From Gordionus sp. m RMFG-2023 (taxonomy: Eukaryota > Nematomorpha > Gordioida > Chordodea > Parachordodidae), in assembly GCF_954871325.1 (NCBI RefSeq), contig NC_088775.1, positions 15,043,561-15,107,560 on the forward strand: a stretch of 64,000 nt of DNA, given 5' to 3'. Positions 57,701 to 64,000 of the stretch are shown in pieces; within the stretch, counting starts at the first letter, position 1; each line of letters starts with the position of its first letter. Made by a program: the position numbers and the translations under genes. The notes below the pieces were generated by a model. That model was not told the origin of the DNA and ran no database searches. It saw only the letters and a list, made by a program, of their open reading frames with translations.

Positions 57701-59348
57701 TATAACCTTAGTTGTTAAAGATTTCATAATTGTTCTTGAAAAATGTGATATATATTTTCCATTCCAAACTTTACTATCTATCAATTAATTTATTTATAAT
57801 TAAGGTATTCGTCTGTTTCTAGGCCAACTGAAAACACCATTTTTTATATGGATTCAATTTATGTAAATGTATATAATATAAATATGCACATTTAACTCTT
57901 TTTTTTCTAATTCTTAATCGTCTAAAATTTAATTTTCTAGATATTCTATAAAAAATATAATATAACTTAGGGGTAATGTTTAGAAATCAGTTGGCTAACG
58001 CGACTTAAAATCCTCTAGTTTTTTTGCACCATTTTTAAAAAAAATAGGCTAAAACCGTCATTCGTGACTCTGTTTATCCAATATCAATCAAGTTTTGAGT
58101 ATTAAAATTATTAAAAAAAATTTCTTGCTAAATAAATATATTTTTTTAACATATAAACTACACTAATCAATCTTTTTCTTATTATTAAAATCAGAGAAAT
58201 GCAGGCCCGACCCTAAGCCCGACCTTTTTTAACCTAAATATAAATTTTTTAAAATACCCGGGCCGGGCCGGGTCGTATATATTAAAACTAAATATTTTAA
58301 ATCGCCATTATTACCTATAAAAATTTAAAATAAATAAAAAAAATCCGGGCTTGAAAATATAAAACTCGGGACGGGCCGGGCCTAATTTTTTTATAAAATC
58401 CGGGCTGGGCCATGCAAATGGTACCTCTGCAGGTCTCTGATTAAAATATTGAGTAAAAATATTCATTTAAATAAGGGCAGATAAAAATAATAAGGATTCT
58501 TGATTTCATTTCTAATAATTATATTTAGCAATTAAATAAGATTTAATTATGCAAAATTTTATAATAAATTAGGTATGATAAAATATTTTTAACTAATAAT
58601 TATTTAAAATACAAAAAAACCGTTTTATATTCAAAAAATCATCATTTTTATCATGTCAATCATAGTACAACACCAACCTTCTCCCCCTCCAACAAATAAT
58701 TAAACTGATGCATGGTTTTATTTCTAATAGGATAACGAAACCTAGAAGTAGATTTACAACCGGGCTCGGTTCGGGGAAAAGAATACATAAATTATTTAGC
58801 CGAGCCCTAAAAATCCAAATAAAATAGGGCTGAACTACTTAAAAATAATTTTAAAAAAAACTAATATTAAGACTTTGGAATTAGAAATAAGGGGGAAAAA
58901 ATTGGGCCACAGAAATCTGTTATAAATTTCGATAGAGCATGTTACTTCGTAAAGTATCATTTTAAATAAGAAAAATATTTTAAACGATATTTTTTAAAGG
59001 TTAAAAATGATACTTTAAGGAAGCAAAATGCTATATCTATGTATATTAAATAGATATTGATCATTAAAACTTGCGCATTTTGAATGGGTTGAGTTCGTAT
59101 TTACCAAAAAGTAACCCCTCACACACCTATCGCACAAGGTTCCAAATGAGTTAAAGTTGCATTTGCAAGTTCCATCGCCAATCCTCGTGGCATCACCCTT
59201 TAAATCCATAAAAATATTTCAATAAATTAAAAAAAATTGATAATGGTTTTTACCTTGCAATACCCATTACCAGAACAAGGAACATCGGAATTTTTCTGAT
59301 ATAAGCATGGTAAACAATTATGGCCCCACGTACCTTTAGGACAACAAT
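54439..59348 (-). CDS. Creld: CRELD (cysteine-rich with EGF-like domains) protein, last five exons
   Basis: CRELD proteins are ER or secretory-pathway proteins with furin-like cysteine repeats and EGF modules; CRELD2 helps disulphide folding and CRELD1 influences calcineurin signalling (family knowledge). Exons in coding order: 59254-59348, 59071-59197, 57324-57425, 56194-56274, 54439-54734. Together they give 232 residues plus stop, with all phases consistent. Module order matches [19 protein letters not shown] and CSGNGYC; GDGTCKC EGF with [21 protein letters not shown] furin-like repeat; DIDEC calcium-binding [11 protein letters not shown] second furin-like repeat; DIDEC second EGF. The 5' exons (signal peptide, WE domain) were not found and may lie past 64000, since 59.4-64 kb is full of transposons. 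No C-terminal membrane segment is seen, closer to CRELD2. The last EGF lacks one expected cysteine. Confidence 0.92.
56194..56274 (-). CDS. Creld: CRELD exon: calcium-binding EGF
   Basis: Two bases completing an Asp, 26 codons, one base: [20 protein letters not shown] then GSYKCS. D-I-D-E-C and the N..Y/F-G-S-Y-x-C spacing mark a calcium-binding EGF module. Donor TCAA/GTATTA. Confidence 0.92.
56745..57150. repeat. Possible MITE with TGTTTGGGAAC ends in a CRELD intron
   Basis: TACATGTTTGGGAACAG (56746-56762) is followed after about 14 bases by its inverted copy CTGTTCCCAAACATATA (56777-56793), and ATATGTTTGGGAA recurs at 57135-57147. This fits an element about 370 bp long, with ends CTGTTCCCAAACATAT, next to a solo end. 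The 100-codon open frame inside (56739-57041) is not recognised. Confidence 0.45.
57324..57425 (-). CDS. Creld: CRELD exon: first furin-like cysteine repeat
   Basis: Two bases, 33 codons and one base. It reads [20 protein letters not shown] then [13 protein letters not shown]. The phases fit both neighbours. It corresponds to the CDESCKTC...CxxCxxGW segment of CRELD. Confidence 0.92.
58192..58439. mobile_element. hAT-type MITE, 248 bp, GGGCCGGG-rich
   Basis: The ends CAGAGAAATGCAGGCCCGAC (left) and CAGAGACCTGCAGAGGTACC (right, reverse complement) are flanked by a perfect 8-bp duplication ATTAAAAT (58184-58191 and 58440-58447). The GGGCCGGGCCGGG stretches are the GC-richest spots of this region. 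It lies in the CRELD intron between 57425 and 59071. Fragments of kin are seen at 34490-34685 and 49344-49931. Confidence 0.9.
59071..59197 (-). CDS. Creld: CRELD exon: GDGTR EGF module
   Basis: Forty-two codons plus one base: [30 protein letters not shown], then NSTHSKCA. The donor is A/GTTTTA, a weak site. A nearer GTAAAT at 59104 would also look like a donor but would drop the conserved THSKC, so the longer exon is preferred. N-S-T is a possible glycosylation site at the place of N-E-T in human CRELD2. Confidence 0.88.
59254..59348 (-). CDS. Creld: CRELD exon: CCPKGTWG module
   Basis: Two bases, then 31 codons from [14 protein letters not shown] to PCSGNGYCK. The acceptor is ATTAG and the donor AAG/GTAAAA. 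It matches the CCPxGTxGxxCLxC motif that follows the WE domain in CRELD1/2. Confidence 0.92.
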
Positions 59349-60069
59349 CTAATATTAATAATATAATATCAATTTATCGAAACATTACTAATATTATTTT
59401 AGATTGTAAGTTACATAAATAATTTTTTTTTAAAATTAATATATCAAATTAATCTTAATCGTATTTTACCAACAGAAAACTGAGGATATAAACCGAGCCT
59501 GAATCGAGCCTCTAAAAAAACCTAAAAACCGGTTTAAACCTTTAGATATTTTATCTATTTAAAAAAAATCATTATCAGTAAATTTTGACGGGTCAGTATC
59601 AGTCACCATTTAGAATATATCTCTATTTAGCCATAGAGTCATTTCATGTCAAATCAACAAATAATTAGGACGATCCAATTCAAAACGAATGAAATTTAGT
59701 TTTACGGTTCATATTATAGATTATAAATTTCATACCATTCTAAATTTTAAACCTCTAACTTAAATATATCCGGAATTTTTGACTTTTCAAGATTCAATCA
59801 GGGGGCTTTATTTCTTTTAACGAATCTTAAATTACTCAAAAACATATTTAACTACCATAAAATTCTAGTTAAGAAAATATTATTTATCATTGTGGATAAA
59901 TTTCCCGTAAAAAAAATATTTTTTGAGCTAACCACAATTTCAGATGATTTAACAAATAAATTAAATATGAGAATAGAATTTAGTTTTTTTTTAAAAATTT
60001 CTCGAATTAAAAAAAAATCATATCGTTAAAATATAATTTTTATGTAAAAAAAGGACATTATATTATAAA
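59349..60069. other. Probably CRELD intron, no exon recognised
   Basis: A+T-rich sequence with a small GAACCCG-type MITE fragment near 59470-59570 (AAACCGAGCC, AACCGGTTTAAACC). Confidence 0.45.
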
Positions 60070-61571
60070 CAGGGATGTAAACCAGAACCCGGACCCTAGT
60101 ACTTTGGCTGTACCCGAACCCGGATTCTTTTGAAAAGTGGAGGGTCCAAGGTTTCTAGGTGTCATAAAAAATTTGTAATTAAAAAATTATTTTTTTAAAA
60201 AGTAATAAAAAAAAAAATTTTTTTTTTAAATAATATAAAATTTTTTTAATTTTATTAACTCATTTTCGTGGATTCATTTATTTTATCTTCGCGTATTTTT
60301 TTCAATTTTCTTCCTGGGCTTCCATTTTATTTTGAGATTGATATCATGAATGATTTTTTAGTATAGGTAATAATATTTGAAGACCTAAGTGAAATTGATT
60401 TACAGGAAATAATAAAAGATTTCCAAACAAATATATATTGCATCAGATTTTCAGCCCATACTCTACAATTGGCTATTAATGATTGCCTAAAAAACAATCA
60501 CTTTAAAACTATCATTGATAAAGCAAGGGATTTGGCAAAATATTTAAGAATTCCCACAATTGTAAGAACAGATCAATGAAAAGGTTGGCAATATTAGATT
60601 GCACAACACGTTGGTCCTCAATTTGGATGCTAGAACGATTATTAAGTTTGAAAGATTTCTGTAATGATTTTATTATAGGAGCATGTGAATTCATTTTGCC
60701 AGAAGATGATTAGTGCCAAATAAAGGACCTTACTTTTGTATTAGTTACTTTAAAAATAACAATCTGATTTTTATGGCATATGACATGCCAATTAGATTTA
60801 GAAAAAATTACTAGTTTTCATAGGAAATTAGAAAACGTGAAAATTCGAAAGCAACAATATTTGCAAAATAGTGTTGTATAAGCTTCTATATATTTAGACC
60901 CTCGATCAAGTTTTAATGAGTATTGAGCAAAAACAAATGGCTAAAGACCACCTTAAGGATTTATGGCATACGCAAAACTTCATTATTTAAAATATATTGG
61001 AGGCCGCCAATACCTACTGGTTGTAGTGATAATAATGATAATGATAGCAAAATTGATGATCTTGATATTTTACTTTAAGATAGAGAAAAAAAAATCAAAT
61101 AATTCATCAGATAGAAAGGAGCAAAAAATGCCTATTACATCTTTAATAGAAAGGTTCTCAGAAGTTAAGAGAATAAATAAGGATACAAATATTTTAAAAT
61201 TCTGGGAAAAAAATTCTTTAATATATCCAGAATTATATATCTTATCTAAAATCGTCATGGTTGTACCGGCGACATGAGTACAATATTTTATGTATTATTA
61301 AGTAAACTATCTATTTTAGGTCAGCGTAGAACTTGGATTTTCATCTTTGAAATATATATGAACTAATTTATGTGGAAATCTCAAGGATGATATTTTAGAA
61401 GATATTATGATTGTGCGATTGAATAAAACATTTAAAATATCAATTACTATTTTTAAATTTTAGTCTAATTCTGAGTCATTTTTTTTATGTTCCCTGAATC
61501 CGAACCCTTTTTAAATTTTATTAATGTACCCGAACCCGGACCCTTTTTTTGTCGAAGGGTTCACATCTCCG
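60070..61571 (+). mobile_element. Decayed hAT transposon with GAACCCGGACCC ends
   Basis: 1502 bp. The ends CAGGGATGTAAACCAGAACC (left) and CGGAGATGTGAACCCTTCGA (right, reverse complement) have a perfect 8-bp duplication ATTATAAA (60062-60069 and 61572-61579). Plus-strand transposase remnants: CIRFSAHTLQLAIND and KARDLAKYLR (about 60440-60550), DCTTRWSSIWMLERLLSLKD in a shifted frame (about 60595-60660), and a tail region at 61100-61440. HTLQLAI is the hAT core motif after the second Asp. The first catalytic part is missing and frames are broken repeatedly, so it is an old copy. Confidence 0.88.
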
Positions 61572-61669
61572 ATTATAAATAATTATTTTATATATTAAAA
61601 TTATTATGTAAAAAACTCCCTTTTATAGCAATTCAATATTGTAGACACTTATTACAATTTCCTGGGGGA

Positions 61670-63696
61670 TTACGTGTACGGGCGGGTGTCAAATCGATCA
61701 AAAAAGGCACTTTTTCGGCCGACCCATTTTAAAATTGTTAAAAATTTCTGGAATTATTTAGATAGGTAAAAGAATGAGAAAGCCGTTTATTTTAGCTCGC
61801 TAGCACACCTGGTTCTCGAGATATAGGGGCACAAAGGTGCAAAAAAGAGCCACTTTGGAATCTGTAAAATTTTTAAAATGCTTATATCTCAAAAACTATT
61901 TAGTAAAAAAAATTATAATATATCATTTTGTAGGTAAAAAAATTCTCTAATGGGCTAACAAAGAATTAAATATTGGCGCCATTATAGGCTTTTAACATCC
62001 GGTAATTGCTTTAACTGTATTTTTAAGCAAAATAGTGAGTTTGTTTTCGAATTTTTTTTTTGCTTTATATTTAGACTTTTATAAATATACGATGTCAAAA
62101 CCTTGGCGACGCCATCGACTTTTCCATAATACACATTTTTACCAAAAATTGAAGAAAAAAGTAGATGGCGCTAATGTCTGAAAAATATTATTCTTAAAGA
62201 AAATGAAAATATTGATATGTTTATAAGAATTGTGATAAAATTTCCCAGTTCTGCCCTCCCCCCCCCCTCCCACTATCATTAAATGTTCTACATTTTTTAG
62301 ACCTCTACTTTGTTACTATAGCGAGCGAATGACTTATTAGCTCGATAATATATAACAGCTGCAGTAAAAACGAATATTTTATTATGCATATATTTGATTA
62401 TATTTTACAAATTAAATTGTTTAAAACGATCTCTTTTTCTACTAAATAATTTTAGTCTGTCCGTTCAGATTAATTTTATCGTCTGTCTACCAATAACAAT
62501 CAGGATTTGGAGAGTGCAAAAACATGTATTCTAGGTGTAAATCAATTAAAATTTTATTCTATATCACAGATGGACGTACCAAATATTAAAATGTTGTAAC
62601 CCATTTAATCTACAGAGACATGCTTATTATCGCGAGCATCTAAGAAAGATTCTACCCTGGATGACCCAAAAAAATTTACCATTCAATTTAGATATGTTAA
62701 TATGCTCTTCATGGCGACAAAAATTAGCAAACATTACTTATACATCAAATGACAATGTAGATATTGATTCTCCCCTTCATATAATTAATCAAGAGGCTAT
62801 TGATAACATAAATATATCCCTACAATCAAATGATGAATCCCTCATTAAAAGAAAACGCTTATGTGAAAAGAAATATTCGAAGAAAAAAATATCTAGAGTA
62901 AAAAAAAGTTTTAACGACTAAAATTATACCATTATCTTCATCAAATGATGAAAAATTCGATGAAATTGTAGATACCTAAAAAATTAAAAAAATTATATGA
63001 AAGATATTTATTACATTATTAAGTGTCTAATGGGCATATGCCCACTCTACTCCTCAGTTAATTAGTATATTTAATAGAAAATCAAAATTTTTTAGTATAA
63101 AAAGTGAAAATATCTGGTTATTGATAAGTTAACAGCAAAATTTTAACCATAATCCGTAATTTCATGAAACGCCATCTATTTTTTTATCAATTTTTGGAGT
63201 CGATAGCGTCGTCAAGGTTTTGATATTGTATATATATTTAGCAAAGGTGTCTAAATAAAAAGCAATAAAAAAAATTCGAAAACAAACTCACTATTTTGCT
63301 TAAAAATACAGGTAAAGCAATTTAGGTAAACCGGATGTTAAAAGCCTATAATGGCGCCAATATTTATTATTCTTTGTTAGCCCATTAGAGAATTTCTTTA
63401 CCTACAAAATGATATATTATAATAATTTTTACTATAAATAGTTTTTGAGATATAAGCATTTTAAAAATTTTACAGATTCCAAAGTGGCTCTTTTTTGTAT
63501 CTTTGAGCCCCTATATCTCGAGAACCAGGTGTGCTAGCGAGCTAAAATAAATGGCTTTCTCACTCTTTTATCTATCTAAATAATCCCAGAAAATTTTAAC
63601 AATTTTAAAATGGGTCGGCCGAATCGTGATCGATTTGACGTAGAATGGCGTACATCCTTAGACTTATTATGTGTATACCACCCGTGTTACGGTAAT
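61670..63696. mobile_element. Unclassified DNA element with roughly 500-bp inverted repeats
   Basis: The left arm (about 61670-62180) and right arm (about 63160-63696) are inverted copies over about 500 bp. Shared words are GTCAAATCGATC, TCGGCCGACCCATTTTAAAA, CTCGAGATATAGGGG, AAAGTGGCTC, TATAATGGCGCC and AAAACCTTGGCGACGCCATC-like sequence. The outermost bases may be ACGGGTGGTATAC (right, reverse complement), shortened on the left to ACGGGCGGGT. The middle (62180-63160) holds an exon-like frame at about 62613-62921. No clear target duplication was found, so the superfamily is unknown. Confidence 0.75.
62613..62921 (+). CDS. Unrecognised protein segment inside the long-TIR element
   Basis: After an acceptor-like CTACAG at 62612-62617, one frame runs RHAYYREHLRKILPWMTQKN and on through NLDMLICSSWRQKLANITY, ending in a lysine-rich tail (KKYSKKKISRVKKSFND) at a stop at 62919-62921. 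About 100 residues, with a basic nuclear-localisation-like end. I do not recognise the family. It is the only plausible coding sequence of this element, so it may be the last exon of a transposase, a DNA-binding accessory protein, or a captured host exon. Confidence 0.4.
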   Translation, partial: QRHAYYREHLRKILPWMTQKNLPFNLDMLICSSWRQKLANITYTSNDNVDIDSPLHIINQEAIDNINISLQSNDESLIKRKRLCEKKYSKKKISRVKKSFND

Positions 63697-64000
63697 ATGA
63701 AAAAAAACCCACGGAAAAAAACTCTTGGAAAAACCCCATGGAAAGCCCCCAGAAATAAAACCTTAAAAAATTCAAATTAAAATAGCATTTTTTAAATCAT
63801 ATTTTATGCTTTAACACTTTTTGAAATTCTCACATATATCTTAGGATTTCTTCTACGAAATCTTCTTCAAATAAAAAATCTTAGAATGGTGGGAAATTAT
63901 TAGGGATACTTTATCATATTAATATATGGGGGTAGGGTAAAACAAGGTAAATGTGGTTTTGATTTTAACTTTTTTGCTAATTTTTATTTACAAATTTGAA

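Noticed and set aside
54439-59348. Suspected exon shuffling in CRELD, because the 54.7-kb exon seemed to follow 59.1 kb directly
   Set aside because: Checking all phases and both furin-EGF pairs shows the genomic order is the normal CRELD order.

Overview
This window is animal nuclear DNA, about three quarters A+T by eye. The evidence is two spliced host genes with orthodox GT-AG introns and clear metazoan protein families, and a dense load of eukaryotic transposons. The species cannot be named. The transposon mix (FLYWCH-type MULE, BED-type hAT, Mag/gypsy-like LTR elements, EN-RT LINE) would suit an A+T-rich invertebrate such as an aphid-like insect, a copepod or a similar lineage, but this is inference.

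Host genes. (1) 688-16013, minus strand: seven exons of a Rab26/Rab37-type small GTPase. All splice phases agree and give 213 residues, from the P-loop to a C-terminal di-cysteine; only the variable N-terminal exon is missing. (2) 54439-59348, minus strand: the last five exons of a CRELD (cysteine-rich with EGF-like domains) protein, also phase-consistent; the 5' part lies beyond what I can recognise. A possible unidentified exon pair lies at 44323-44780 on the minus strand.

Layout. 1-2797: Rab 3' exons and a short MITE. 2798-6641: fossil gypsy-type LTR element with a 5-bp target duplication, inside a Rab intron. 6642-16013: central Rab exons with MITEs, a LINE tail and a 900-bp hAT derivative in the introns. 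18105-30613: a 12.5-kb nest of transposons. Its outer shell is a roughly 2.3-kb fold-back MULE with 8-9 bp target duplications. Into that shell went an autonomous-type MULE (19406-23634, transposase on minus), a LINE (24157-27333) and a nearly intact BED/hAT element (27350-30125). A CACTG-ended element (20790-21777) sits in the intron of the MULE transposase. 31-54 kb is mostly A+T-rich non-coding DNA with small hAT-type elements, palindromic MITEs, a gypsy fossil (about 46.67-48.77 kb) and two unusual fold-back arrays (41.5-42.4 and 52.0-53.2 kb). 54.4-59.4 kb is CRELD. 60.07-61.57 kb is a decayed hAT. 61.67-63.70 kb is an unclassified element with roughly 500-bp inverted ends.

The two host genes are not functionally linked. 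CRELD proteins act in the ER and secretory pathway; Rab26/37 proteins act on secretory vesicles. The transposons record a datable order of insertion. The most interesting objects are the MULE nest, whose ends carry a CCGG minisatellite, and the unclassified long-TIR element.
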